Below, one piece after another: positions 24,936-35,000 of a DNA stretch of 64,000 nucleotides. The stretch comes from Sinorhizobium numidicum (GTDB lineage: Bacteria; Pseudomonadota; Alphaproteobacteria; Rhizobiales; Rhizobiaceae): the NCBI RefSeq assembly GCF_029892045.1, contig NZ_CP120367.1, positions 1 to 64,000 of the forward strand, read 5' to 3'. The stretch's first letter is position 1; the number at the start of each line of letters is the position of its first letter. A program made the translations under genes and the position numbers. Below the pieces are notes generated by a model. It saw nothing but the letters and a program-made list of their open reading frames with translations, was not told where the DNA came from and ran no database searches.

Positions 24936-25961
24936 TCAGACTTCCTTGGTGAGGCTGCGCCAAAGGTCGATGCCCCCCTCGCTGGCGTGGCGATCGATTT
25001 CCCGCAGATCCTCCGGAGCGAAATCCGGATTCTTGAGAGCGTCGAGGGAGTCATCGAGCTGGGCGACGGTGCGTGCCCCGATCAGCGCCGAAGTCACCCG
25101 AGGATCGCGCAGCGTCCAGGCGATCGCCATCTGGGCCAGTGACTGACCACGCCGTCTTGCAATCGCGTCGAGGGCCCGGACGCGCTGCAGGTTATCCTCG
25201 GTCAGGAGGCGCGTATTAAACGAACCGGTTTTCGCTGCGCGCGCGTCTTCCGGTATGCCATTGAGATATTTCGAGGTCAGCAGTCCTTGGGCCAGTGGTG
25301 AGAAGGCAATGCAGCCCACCCCGAGTGCGCCCAGCGCGTCGAGAAGTCCGTCCTCGATCCAGCGGTTCAGCATGGAGTAGGAGGGCTGATGGATTAATAG
25401 CGGCACGCCCTCGGCGCGCAGGATCCGCTCTGCCTCGCGCGTCCTTTCCGGACCGTAGGACGAGATGCCGACATAGAGCGCCTTGCCTTGCCGGACCATC
25501 TGCACCAGCGCACTCACCGTCTCTTCGAGCGGCACATCCGTGGTCGGCCTGTGGGAGTAGAAGATATCGACATGATCGAGACCGATGCGCCGGAGGCTCT
25601 GGTCCAGAGAGGCGAGAAGATGCTTCCTGGAGCCGCCCGACCCGTAAGGACCGGACCACATGTCCCAACCAGCCTTGGAGGAGATCACCATTTCATCGCG
25701 GTGATGGCCAAAATCCTTCTTCAGAATCAAGCCGAAGTTCTCCTCTGCCGATCCGTAAGGCGGGCCATAGTTGTTGGCGAGATCGAAATGGGTGACGCCG
25801 CGGTCGAATGCCCGCCGGACGATCGCGCGGCCGGTTTCGAAGCAGTCGGTGCCACCGAAGTTCTGCCACAGCCCAAGCGAAATCGGCGGTAGCTTGAGGC
25901 CGGAACGCCCGCACTGGCGATAGTTCACGTTCTCGTTTCTGTTCGGAGCTGCAGCAAACAT
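24936..25961 (-). CDS. Aldo/keto reductase (YghZ-type)
   Basis: The 341-residue protein shows the AKR barrel motifs: Phe-Asp-Leu-Ala-Asn-Asn-Tyr-Gly (about residue 58, catalytic Asp and Tyr), Ser-Ser-Lys-Ala-Gly (about 93, catalytic Lys) and Tyr-Ser-His-Arg-Pro (about 134, catalytic His). The C-terminus carries the NADPH-binding segment Ala-Leu-Ile-Gly-Ala-Arg-Thr. The Gly-Pro-Pro-Tyr-Gly-Ser-Ala-Glu-Glu stretch is typical of the L-glyceraldehyde-3-phosphate reductase (YghZ) branch, which reduces small aldehydes. GAGG precedes the ATG. A LysR-type gene lies just upstream on the same strand. Confidence 0.9.
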   Translation of the reverse strand: MFAAAPNRNENVNYRQCGRSGLKLPPISLGLWQNFGGTDCFETGRAIVRRAFDRGVTHFDLANNYGPPYGSAEENFGLILKKDFGHHRDEMVISSKAGWDMWSGPYGSGGSRKHLLASLDQSLRRIGLDHVDIFYSHRPTTDVPLEETVSALVQMVRQGKALYVGISSYGPERTREAERILRAEGVPLLIHQPSYSMLNRWIEDGLLDALGALGVGCIAFSPLAQGLLTSKYLNGIPEDARAAKTGSFNTRLLTEDNLQRVRALDAIARRRGQSLAQMAIAWTLRDPRVTSALIGARTVAQLDDSLDALKNPDFAPEDLREIDRHASEGGIDLWRSLTKEV

Positions 25962-26103
25962 ATCATTACCTCAACATAGATCGCGGCATCTCCCGGAGGC
26001 GCCGGATTAGCGAACCCGGACCTAATGCGCGAAGAACGTCGGATCAATGGGGCCAGGATCAATGGATCGTTGAGGAATGCTCAAGGATGGAGCACGAGGT
26101 AAG

Positions 26104-27006
26104 TTATGTTCGCCGCTCTATCTCCCGAATTGTCTGGATGAGCGCGCTGATACCGAAGGGGAGCTGGCGGCGGCTGGAGTAATAGATCGAAAGCGGCGGG
26201 CCGGTCGATGACCATTGTGGCAGTGCGATCTCGAGATGCCCCGCGTCAAGATGAGGACGAACGAGCCTTTCGAGGCAATAGGCCAGGCCAGCGCCGTTAA
26301 TCGCTGCACCGACTGCGAGGTCTGTTGCACCGGAAATGATCGAACCTGGCACTTCGATTTGTCGATACTCCTCTCCGCGCTCGAATTCCCAGTGATAAAT
26401 CTGGCCGCGTCCGGTGCGGATGCGGATGCATCTGTGCTTGTTCAGGTCCTCGGGTATGGATGGACGACCATGTCGAGCGAAATAATCCGGTGACCCGACA
26501 GCAACCCATTGCAGGGGTGAAGTGAGCGGCACGGCAATCATGTCCTCCGGAATTGTGCCGCTGTAGCGGACGCCGGCATCGAAACCTTCGGCCGTCACGT
26601 CAACGAAATGGTCGTCGACGGCGATCTCCACCTCAATGTTCGGGTATTTCTCTGTGAAAGCAGGAAGAACCGGGGTCAAGAGCAAGGGCACGGCATCGCG
26701 CAGCACATTGATGCGGACATTCCCGACAATGCCGCGGGACTGAGCCTGCAACTCCTCAAGCCCCAATTCGATGAGGTCAAGACCCGCGGCAATTTTCTTG
26801 GCGAGCGCATCCCCCGCAACAGTTGGAGCGACGCTGCGGCTTGTACGATTGAGAAGTCGTACACCAAGTCGCTCCTCGAGGATTTTCATACGGTGACTGA
26901 GTGCCGAGACCGTTACGTCCAGATGGTCAGCGGCTTTTCGAAAGCTCCGATATTTGACAATCACGAGAAAGATCGCGAGATCCGAGAGCTGGTTTCTGTT
27001 CAACAT
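26104..27006 (-). CDS. LysR-family transcriptional regulator
   Basis: The 300-residue protein has an N-terminal winged helix (Phe-Arg-Lys-Ala-Ala-Asp-His-Leu-Asp-Val-Thr-Val-Ser-Ala-Leu-Ser-His-Arg, residues 22-39) and a LysR substrate-binding domain (residues 90-295). The Asn-Arg-Thr-Ser-Arg-Ser-Val-Ala-Pro-Thr segment after the HTH is typical of the CrgA-like branch. It is encoded 140 bases upstream of, and in the same direction as, the aldo/keto reductase, which is the likely but unproven target. Confidence 0.9.
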   Translation of the reverse strand: MLNRNQLSDLAIFLVIVKYRSFRKAADHLDVTVSALSHRMKILEERLGVRLLNRTSRSVAPTVAGDALAKKIAAGLDLIELGLEELQAQSRGIVGNVRINVLRDAVPLLLTPVLPAFTEKYPNIEVEIAVDDHFVDVTAEGFDAGVRYSGTIPEDMIAVPLTSPLQWVAVGSPDYFARHGRPSIPEDLNKHRCIRIRTGRGQIYHWEFERGEEYRQIEVPGSIISGATDLAVGAAINGAGLAYCLERLVRPHLDAGHLEIALPQWSSTGPPLSIYYSSRRQLPFGISALIQTIREIERRT

Positions 27007-27216
27007 TCCTTCGACTTGCTCCCGATCACGTCAGTTTTCTCTGCGGGGCGTGTCCTGATCGCCGACTCACGAAGTGGTTTGGCCTCACCGGTTCTGAAGC
27101 CGCAGCTGGCGCCTTCTCAAGTTCCGCTAACAAAATGCGCGGCCGCGACGCGACGCCGTTCCGGCATGAGATGGTCTCGGCGACGCGTCTGTCAACATGT
27201 CATTGAGGAGAACTAA

Positions 27217-27888
27217 ACGGTCAGGGCCCTCCGAGGCAATAAGCTTGCGCTAAAATGCAACAGACAGTGCTCAAGCGTTAGAACGAAGATGGGTCCGCTC
27301 TATCGGACTAAGTCGGATGGGGGCGGCGATGGCCGAGCGCCTCAGAAACGTCGGAATTCGCCTCGACGTCGACAACGGCCCCCCCGGACAAATCCCAGCC
27401 GCTCGAAGAAAAGCGCGCGAAGGTGGCTGCGTCGGTCGCCTTGCTTGAGAAGTGCCAAGCTTGAACTGCAGCACAACGAGGCGGCTCCGGTCCTTGAATC
27501 CTGAAGCCGACATCAAACCCCAGTTCCTCCTCGCGCAGCAGGTTCGGGAGAAAAGTGACCGCGCAACGAGATGAGAGGGCAGCCGCTGGCGGCTAAGGAT
27601 CGCCGAACTGGCCGGGCTACGGGCGAAACTGATTTCGAATGTTCCCGCTCTGTGCTGTGAAAATCGCATAATGCATCAACGGGAACCAGCGCTCCGTTTA
27701 TCGCCTCCTTACATCGTTGCTGGCTGTTCTTGCCAATTTTTGCCATTGCCGCTATGATCTCTCGCATGGGCACGATGAACATTTGGCATCAGCGCGATCT
27801 CCAACCATCCCGTTCCACTCCTGTCGATGAAGGAGCTTATCTCGCGGTCTCAATCAGCAAAGAAAAGGTGGGCTGTTCGTCGCGCTCA
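27217..27888. other. Gene-free stretch with repeat copy B
   Basis: Roughly 670 bases contain no gene I can support. Minus-strand frames give fragments (such as Glu-Glu-Leu-Gly-Phe-Asp-Val-Gly-Phe) that may derive from a lost gene but match nothing I know. The only clear structure is the 46-bp dif-like repeat at 27641-27686, ahead of the IS110 copy. Confidence 0.4.
27641..27686 (+). repeat. 46-bp dif-like dispersed repeat, copy B
   Basis: This is the most symmetric copy: GTTCCCG at the left end is the exact inverse of CGGGAAC at the right end, with the core TCGCATAATGCATC between them. Orientation is the same as in the other three copies. Confidence 0.6.
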
Positions 27889-29038
27889 CTACCGTCCAGC
27901 GTTCCTATTCGAGTTTGCTAAACGGACGATTCGATTATGCAGCACCAACGTCAGCGGTATAGGCTTGGTTGCGTGCCAGCAATGCCCAGGCAATACGCGC
28001 TGTCTTGTTGGCCAGGGCCACCGAGACCAGCCGGGCCGGCTTGCGGGTGAGCAGCTTGGCCGCCCAATTTTTGCTGGCACTGTCCTGCCGTGCTCGACGG
28101 ATCACCGCCGTGGCGCCGATAACAAGCAGGCGCCGAATATAGCCATCGCCCTGTTTGCTGATGCCGACAAGTTTCTCCTTGCCGCCACTGCTATGCGAGC
28201 GCGGCGTTAGACCAAGCCACGCCGCGAAGGAGCGGCCCGAGGAAAACAGTGTTGCATCGGGTGCCGCCGCCACAATAGCGCTTGCCGTGATCGGCCCGAT
28301 GCCGGGGATGACAGCCAGCCGCCGGCTTGCCGCATTATTCCGATGCCAGGTCAAGATCTGCGTTTCGATCTTGTCGATTTCGCTGGCCACGATGCGCATT
28401 TGTTTGATCAATCCATGCAGCGCCTTGCGCGCCAATGTGGGCAGGCTGTCTTGCATCGCATGAAAAGCCTCGATCGCCGCTTTCACGCCGGCGGCCCCTT
28501 GCGCGGCGATGATGCCGAATTCAGCGAGGTGTCCGCGTAGGGCGTTGATCAACATGGTGCGCTGGCGGACCAACAGGTCGCGGGTTTTATGCAGCATCAG
28601 AACGCCTTGCTGTTTCATGCTCTTGACCGCGACGAAACGCATGGTCGGTCGTGTCACGGCCTCGCAGATCGCCTCCGCATCAGCCGCATCAGTCTTGCCG
28701 CGCTTGACGTAGGCTTTCACGTAGGCTGGCGGCATCAGCCGAACCGTGTGGCCGAGCTTGCCCAATTCCCGGCCCCAATGATGAGCCGTCGCACATGCCT
28801 CGATGCCGATGAGGCAGGGGTGAAGGCTCGCGAAGAATTTCATCACCTCGCCGCGGCGCAATGGCTTACGGACGACTACCTTGCGGCATGCGTCGATGCC
28901 GTGAACCTGGAAGATATTCTTGGCAAGGTCGAGTCCGATTGTAACAATCTGGTTCATGGAGTGGCTCCTTTCCCATGTTTCTCACAACAGCGATGCTAGA
29001 CGCCGTCGGGAGGCCGCTCCACCCCATCAAATTAAGTG
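27889..29038 (-). mobile_element. IS110-family insertion sequence, copy 2
   Basis: The element is 1150 bp and nearly identical to copy 1 (7221-8370), ending at the same bases. The DNA just outside the start-codon end (29039-29090) is about 70 percent similar to the matching flank of copy 1 and carries the same TCTCATAATTAAATG block, so the two copies appear to occupy related targets. Confidence 0.85.
27935..28957 (-). CDS. IS110-family transposase
   Basis: This 340-residue protein has an N-terminal DEDD domain and C-terminal Transposase_20 domain, as in the copy at 7267-8289, from which it differs at about four positions. All recognised catalytic segments are intact. Short non-coding ends (about 80 bp before the start and 46 bp after the stop) leave little room for the bridge RNA that known IS110 elements use to choose targets. 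Confidence 0.95.
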   Translation of the reverse strand: MNQIVTIGLDLAKNIFQVHGIDACRKVVVRKPLRRGEVMKFFASLHPCLIGIEACATAHHWGRELGKLGHTVRLMPPAYVKAYVKRGKTDAADAEAICEAVTRPTMRFVAVKSMKQQGVLMLHKTRDLLVRQRTMLINALRGHLAEFGIIAAQGAAGVKAAIEAFHAMQDSLPTLARKALHGLIKQMRIVASEIDKIETQILTWHRNNAASRRLAVIPGIGPITASAIVAAAPDATLFSSGRSFAAWLGLTPRSHSSGGKEKLVGISKQGDGYIRRLLVIGATAVIRRARQDSASKNWAAKLLTRKPARLVSVALANKTARIAWALLARNQAYTADVGAA

Positions 29039-29734
29039 CCATGGCAACCCGTTGAAATCACTGGCGCAGAATTCTCATAATTAAATGCCAAATGACAGTG
29101 CCACCGTTTCTTGTCGCCGTTTGGCTGCAACCATGCGCCACCAGCAAAGGGGGGTCAATATGCGGAGAAACGCCCACGAAGCCTTGGTCGAAGGAGCCAC
29201 GCCGTTCCGACGACGACCTTTAGGCGTTCGTGCGGAGGCGTACCCGAAAACCTCCAGCAAGACGCTTGTTCGAGCCTCGCTGCTGGCCTTGACTGACCTT
29301 GAACTCAACGATGGCAACGCGCTCTGGACGAACTATACGCTGGCGATCAAGCATCGTCTGGACGGCGCGGGAAACGATGAGATCGACGATCTTGGCGACG
29401 ATGACCCGCTGGAACTGACCCGTTCCATCCGAATTTGAGCAGAGGTCGACCGGGGAACGAGGCTGACGCCAGTTTACGGTCTTTAAGAACATTACAAATA
29501 TCCCGCAAAAACAATGATTTCTCGGCTTTCTTCGCGAAGTACATGATTGAGAACCGGCATCTCGAGTCTAAGATCACACGGGCATGGCAATATTAGTTTA
29601 GGAATTTCAGCATCATACTATTTCAGACTACAAAAAATGCAGATAATTCGCGCAAAACAGTAGCTAAATTATAATTACATGTTATCTTTATTGCTTCACG
29701 GGGTAGAAAAACAAGCCCATAGGGGGGCCTGCTC
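29039..29734. other. Gene-poor stretch between IS110 and the RiPP-like locus
   Basis: A plus-strand frame at 29085-29438 (117 codons) is open but has no ribosome site or known domain. It may be the tail of an interrupted gene. From about 29480 the base composition falls markedly in GC, with runs of A and T near 29630-29690, and it stays lower into the following genes. The A/T-rich part just before 29735 probably contains the promoter of the oxidase-like pair. Confidence 0.4.
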
Positions 29735-30478
29735 ATGACGACGGAGATTGATCGTGGCAGGCCGCGGCCTGGAGCGATTCCCGCCGCATTCTCGTGGATT
29801 CCTCTTGATCGGGCTGATGCACTTAACCATGAACCCAACCCAAGCCGAAATATTGACAACATTGATCTGAAAGCTGGTTGGCCGCCTCGTATTCTCGAGG
29901 CAACTAGCATCACGCCAGTCGAGACCTTTTCATCCCCGCATTATTGTAGCCTGCGGACGCGACGTCGTAACATCGACGCGGCCCTCGCCCACCCCGAAGT
30001 TTCAAAATTGCTGACGGGGAGATGGGAGGTGCTTGGCTGCAATGTCGTGAGCGAACGCTCTCAGGTAGCAACTCGCCGAGTGCGAGCCCACTTCTTCAGT
30101 TACTCGGCCAATCGTATCATCGAAGTCTGCTTGGACGACTTGGAAGTCACTGCGGTGGCTGTGAAAGCGCCACATGAGTATCCTGAGTCTCCGATTGAAA
30201 TGGCACAAGCGATATCGGTTGCGCGGAACTCTCCGCAGCTCAACGGCAAGGTTGATGGCATGGATGCCCATGCAATCCTCCAGGTTCGAGCTGATGCGTT
30301 TGCGACGGGTGCCTCAACCCGATGCATGTTGGTGATATTTACCGAAAAGAATGATCCAACTCGCGAACTTCCGGTACAATATTCGGCAATGGTGGATTTG
30401 CGAGCTCAGAGCCTGATGTACGTCGCCTTTCCTTGCGATGAACCGGGGAGCCCGTGCGGTAAACGGCAGGCGCAATAG
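29735..30478 (+). CDS. Possible N-terminal partner of the amine-oxidase-like protein
   Basis: GGGGGG lies eight bases before the ATG. The 247-residue protein has no signal peptide. Residues 85-200 (His-Pro-Glu-Val-Ser-Lys-Leu-Leu ... Arg-Ile-Ile-Glu-Val-Cys-Leu-Asp-Asp-Leu-Glu-Val ... Ala-Gln-Ala-Ile-Ser-Val-Ala-Arg) resemble, loosely, the small alpha/beta domains found ahead of the catalytic domain in copper amine oxidases. It ends 17 bases before the next gene, which resembles the catalytic domain. The pair may therefore be a split oxidase-like protein. Both the homology and the pairing are inference. Confidence 0.45.
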   Translation: MTTEIDRGRPRPGAIPAAFSWIPLDRADALNHEPNPSRNIDNIDLKAGWPPRILEATSITPVETFSSPHYCSLRTRRRNIDAALAHPEVSKLLTGRWEVLGCNVVSERSQVATRRVRAHFFSYSANRIIEVCLDDLEVTAVAVKAPHEYPESPIEMAQAISVARNSPQLNGKVDGMDAHAILQVRADAFATGASTRCMLVIFTEKNDPTRELPVQYSAMVDLRAQSLMYVAFPCDEPGSPCGKRQAQ

Positions 30479-30495
30479 TTGTTCTAATTGACCAG

Positions 30496-31887
30496 GTGGG
30501 GGAGATCCAGTTGGGCGAGACAAGCAACGGTCATTGCAAGTGGGGAAATTGGTTCTTTGACTACGGGGTTTTCGGCACCGAAGGTTTGTGCTTGGTGGAC
30601 GGATTCTTTCGTGGCCAGAAGATGTTCAACAAATTGAGCCTACCGGTTATCCGCGTTAAATACGTCAAAGACGAGTTCTGGGGCGGATTTTCGTCCGTGG
30701 TAGGAGTTGGGTGCGGTCCATATAACGATCAAATTACCTGGGATACGGAAGACTTCGGCGAAAATCTCAATCCGATCGCCGGGCCACATCATCTTGTAAA
30801 ATTTTCGACTCCCTCAGGTGACCGCTATATTCTGAACGACGAGATACTAGTCAGTGGTACTAAACATCTTCATCTCGCAGTATACGCTCGCATCGGAGCT
30901 TATCACATTCAACAGTCGTGGTTCATAAATGACGACGGTTGGATTCATCCGCGCATCTTTAGTAAGGGTTTGTCGTGCAATCTGGATCATTGGCACCATC
31001 CTTATTGGCGGTTCAATTTTGCGTTGGGTATTCCAGAGTCCCATAGGTTGTCCGTTTCTCGTGAAGGAGGCCCATTTATTGCTGATATAACTAATGAGGG
31101 ATCCCTAATAAACAGCACATTTGGTGAATTAATTGAATACGTCGTTACTAGTACACAACCAAGTTTGCTTGTTGGCCAGGTCGAAAGGCCATCGCGGGCC
31201 ATTATCATTCCGCCTCATCGGGATGAGAAGAAAGGCGTGGTCGGCCCAACCGAATTTTCGCCGTTTGATGGTTATGTACGAAAATTTCGGCCCGAGGAGG
31301 ATGCTAGTTGGCCGCACGACGTTCATACGGACATTAAGTTTAACATCCACGAGCCTTGCAATGATGGTGATATCGTATTTTGGTCAATTTGCCACCTCAA
31401 ACACAAGGAAAGCGACGGCGCGGATCACATGCACGATGTTGGCCCAGACATCCTGCTGGAACCTATGATTGTGGCCGGTGTGCCCCCGGAGTTTAAACGG
31501 GAAATCACAGTCAAATGCGAATTACACGTCAAGGACTTTAAGCTGACAAAGAAAGACCTATGGGACCACAAGGCTTTTTCGGATAGCGTCTTGCTTGATC
31601 CGGCAGCACTCACCGGCGAGGTAGTCAGAAAAGGTAATGCAGGTGATGTAACAGGCGAGTTAGTCGTTCGAGTGACGCTTAATCCAGATTTATCCGTCAA
31701 CGTTCAATTTACTGCCAATCTCTTCGACGAACTGGAGCGAGTTGCACAGGTAAGCGGTCAGTTCAACGTCCTGAGAGATTCTGATCTGGCTTGGAACGGA
31801 ATTCATCTTGTTGACTATCATGGGGGGGATCCGGACACAGCCGATATGTCCTTCCATGTGTTCAATAATGTCCAGCAAACTGCTTAG
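30496..31887 (+). CDS. Copper-amine-oxidase-like protein, active-site motif altered
   Basis: The start is a GTG at 30496, or more likely a TTG at 30511 that sits six bases after GGGGGAG. The 463-residue product resembles the catalytic beta-sandwich domain of copper amine oxidases: Asp-Tyr-Gly-Val-Phe-Gly-Thr-Glu-Gly-Leu early on, Ile-Gly-Ala-Tyr-His-Ile-Gln-Gln at about residue 133, Asp-His-Trp-His-His-Pro-Tyr-Trp-Arg-Phe-Asn-Phe about 40 residues later, and Asp-Ile-Val-Phe-Trp-Ser-Ile-Cys-His-Leu-Lys-His near 310. In true enzymes the cofactor tyrosine sits in Asn-Tyr-Asp/Glu-Tyr; here the Tyr is kept but its neighbours are not. It may be a non-canonical oxidase or an inactive relative. GC content is lower than in surrounding genes, a sign of transfer. 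Confidence 0.55.
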   Translation: MGEIQLGETSNGHCKWGNWFFDYGVFGTEGLCLVDGFFRGQKMFNKLSLPVIRVKYVKDEFWGGFSSVVGVGCGPYNDQITWDTEDFGENLNPIAGPHHLVKFSTPSGDRYILNDEILVSGTKHLHLAVYARIGAYHIQQSWFINDDGWIHPRIFSKGLSCNLDHWHHPYWRFNFALGIPESHRLSVSREGGPFIADITNEGSLINSTFGELIEYVVTSTQPSLLVGQVERPSRAIIIPPHRDEKKGVVGPTEFSPFDGYVRKFRPEEDASWPHDVHTDIKFNIHEPCNDGDIVFWSICHLKHKESDGADHMHDVGPDILLEPMIVAGVPPEFKREITVKCELHVKDFKLTKKDLWDHKAFSDSVLLDPAALTGEVVRKGNAGDVTGELVVRVTLNPDLSVNVQFTANLFDELERVAQVSGQFNVLRDSDLAWNGIHLVDYHGGDPDTADMSFHVFNNVQQTA

Positions 31888-32066
31888 CTACTGATCCGGC
31901 GCGACTTCAGTCGGCGACGTGCACTCGACGCCCTAGTTCTTGGATCTAGTTGAGCGAGTGGACGCTTCGGGCGCTTTACAAAGCCATCGTCGAGTTCCTC
32001 CGCGAAAACAACAAGGGAAGCAAAGTGCCCGGCGCAGCGCGATCTCGCACGACAATCGTAAGACAT

Positions 32067-35000
32067 TCAGCTGGAGTTCTTCATTTCACGCCGGTGAGTG
32101 GCTTCCTCAAGATATTGCAGTAGCAGGTCACATATGACCGCTTCCTGAAGATTAATCGAATATCGCGTCATGCGATTGGTCCACATGTGGATCAGGCTGA
32201 TGCCGATCGCATCGAAGGATGTTGCCAATTGTCCGTCAGTCAACAACTGATCAAGCTCGCAGACCAGCGCTCCGTTTAGAGCCGATCTGCGGTCGATTGC
32301 GTCGATACCGAACCGCATGTCATTCCGCGAACCGGTGAGAATCGCGGATACCTCCTGCCGGCGCGACCGACGTATCCGGCGCATATGGTTCCGACTGTCG
32401 GCGTCGAGCGAGGCAATCTGTCGGTCACGATGTTGCCGCATCAAACGCTCCTTCTGCCGATCATCGAACCGAAGATCGTTCAGCAAAGCCATTACTCCGA
32501 ACAGCGTTAGCTTCCAGATCGCGTCCTGATCCTCCCGATAGAAGCTCAATAATTCTATGGCAGTGCGACTGTCAGCTTCGAACATTTTCTCACAAACCGC
32601 CACACCGAGACCGCCGCCATAACGCGTGACCTCCGGCTTGTAACGCGTCGTTGCAACACTCGTAATGAGGTCAGAGGAGGAGTTTGCGAGTGAGACAATT
32701 TTTGCCAATAGAGCTTCTCGGCGATACGAATCCGGTCCGACCCTGATCCGAAGCCTGATATGCGGAGCTGGTTGATCGTACCGGATGTAAAACCATTGAT
32801 CGATCAGGCGAGATACCTTCAAGTCGCCAATGCAGGGACCGAGCAGATCGGTCAACACCCGGTCTCGGGCATATTCGGCGCAAAACAGCTTGAAATAGAG
32901 CCAATCGTCCCCTGTGTATTCCGCGTAGCTCGGCGCAACGGCTCGATGCTGACGACTGGGGCCTTTGTCCGCAACGGATGTGGACGGTTCGCCGGAGACC
33001 TTAATCAACGGCACCACGAGTTCATGCGCATAACGGTTTCGGCCATCCGAAACGACAAGTTCCGCTTTGGGCGGATACCATTCGCTGAGCGTAAAGCGGT
33101 GCTTGTCCCTCGCTGCCTGCACAAGACTTTGGACTGACAATACGTTTTCTAGGTCGACAAACAGCGATTGATCGCCCTCATCCAAGCTGACGTATCTCGG
33201 CAGGCTGTTTTGTGATCTCCAGGCCTGCAGCTTCGCGAAACACGCCGCCCCGGATGATTGAGAAAATTGATCGATCTCTTGAACCGAAAAATTCCACCGA
33301 GCCAGGGACAGAATCGAACATCCGTGGCTTAGTCGCGGCAGAAAGGGTGCAGAGGCCAAGGCTCCCCAGGAAAACGAGTAGTCCTGGTCCATTCCATCCT
33401 GACCGATCTCGACAAGAAATCTGTAGGCGGCGAGCTCGCTGCGATTGTAGGCATGCGCGCAAGCGAGGTGCGGAATAACCCGACGGGCAAGTCGCTCCGA
33501 GAAGAGTTGGACCCTACCGTCAATGAGTTGAACTCTAAGATCGGTCAAGGGTATCTGCCGCTCTGGAGGAGCGCCAGAAGCGTCGGCAATGGGAATCTCA
33601 TAGTCTCGAAGTACGGGTCGGCAAATTACGTTGCCAGCATTTCCTTGTGGGAGATGAACAATTTCGGCGTGAACTGCATTGTCATTCGATCCCTGCTCCT
33701 GCCGCAGAGCGGCTTGCAGTTGCGCTTCGAGGCCGGCGTCTGCCGCCGCGAAGCGTCCCAGCAATCGTGAGCATGTAGGCCCCACTACTCGGCGGAAGAA
33801 GATCCGATGTGTATTGCTATCGCTGCTGCCGGATATCACGACCAAAGCATCAAGTCCGCTCGGAACCGTTCGCGGAGTTCGCGGCGCAAGGCTAGCAATA
33901 TCACTGTCGTTCAGTTCAATGGCTAAGGTGTTGGACTTCAGTGCTCTATAAAGAACTTTCAACAGGTGGTCGTCCCTGCTGGTCCAGGACGACGTAACGC
34001 TTTCTAATGTGCGAGAAGGCCAACCGTCGAGAAGGGGTACACTGGCCGACGAATTCGATCCGAAGCCGATGCCAATGTCCGGATCAATAACTTCGAGGAG
34101 GGGTCGAGGTTCGCCCCCGTACTTCGCTTCAAAGCGTCGGCGGAACTCCTCCATGGACGGAAGCGCTCTGCTATCGGCAATCGAAATGAGTAACTGGGCA
34201 CCAGATGCAATTTGCTCGGCGAGCGTACGAGAGATGGTGGTATATCGCCCATACCAACAGAGCGTGGTCCGAAAAAGGCGCGCATGATCGACTTCCACGG
34301 GCAGCGAGGCCAGCGCGCTCTTTGCCCGCGCCATTCGGCTGTGAAGACCACGGAATCCATCACGGCTAGGTGTTTGGAGGGCATCAATGGCTCTTTGGAT
34401 CGCGTCGTGACCGGCGCGACCCGCAGGATATTTGCCTAGCGTCTGCGCCAAACTGTGCGCGGGATCCGCTCCCGTCGCGACAACACACAACGGCGACACT
34501 AGCAGGCCGGCATCGCATAGATACTCTGCAAACCGGACCGCGTCATCAAAATCCACATCGTTGGATACTGCACAAACCGCGTCTGCAATTTTCTCTATCG
34601 TTGCCCCCTGCGGAGTGCCAGCCGCGCGCAATGCTGAAAGGAGAAACGGCGTCGGCTCGACATCCACCTGCTTGTATGTGCGCCGGTTGGCGACCATTCG
34701 TGTTTCCACGTAGCGCAGGCGGTCGGCAACACGATACAGGTCGGTTGCAGCACGAAATCGAAGGGCCTTGCGCAACTCCGGCTCCGCCGACAGTTCGGCA
34801 GCCAACTGCATCACATATCCGACATCTAGCTGCACCGTTGGACGATGATGCTTCCGTTTCGGAATTTCGAGAAATGTCGTGTCAGCGACCGTCCCGACAC
34901 CAACGCCTGCGAACAAACCGAATGGCGTAGCCCGGCTTGCCATTCGGGTGAAATAGCGCAGGAGGGTTCTTTCGACTTTACCGGGCGCCGAAGATTTGTC

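Noticed and set aside
29085..29438. 117-codon plus-strand frame after the second IS110 copy
   Set aside because: It has no ribosome site or domain and begins in the IS flank; at best it is the tail of a lost gene.
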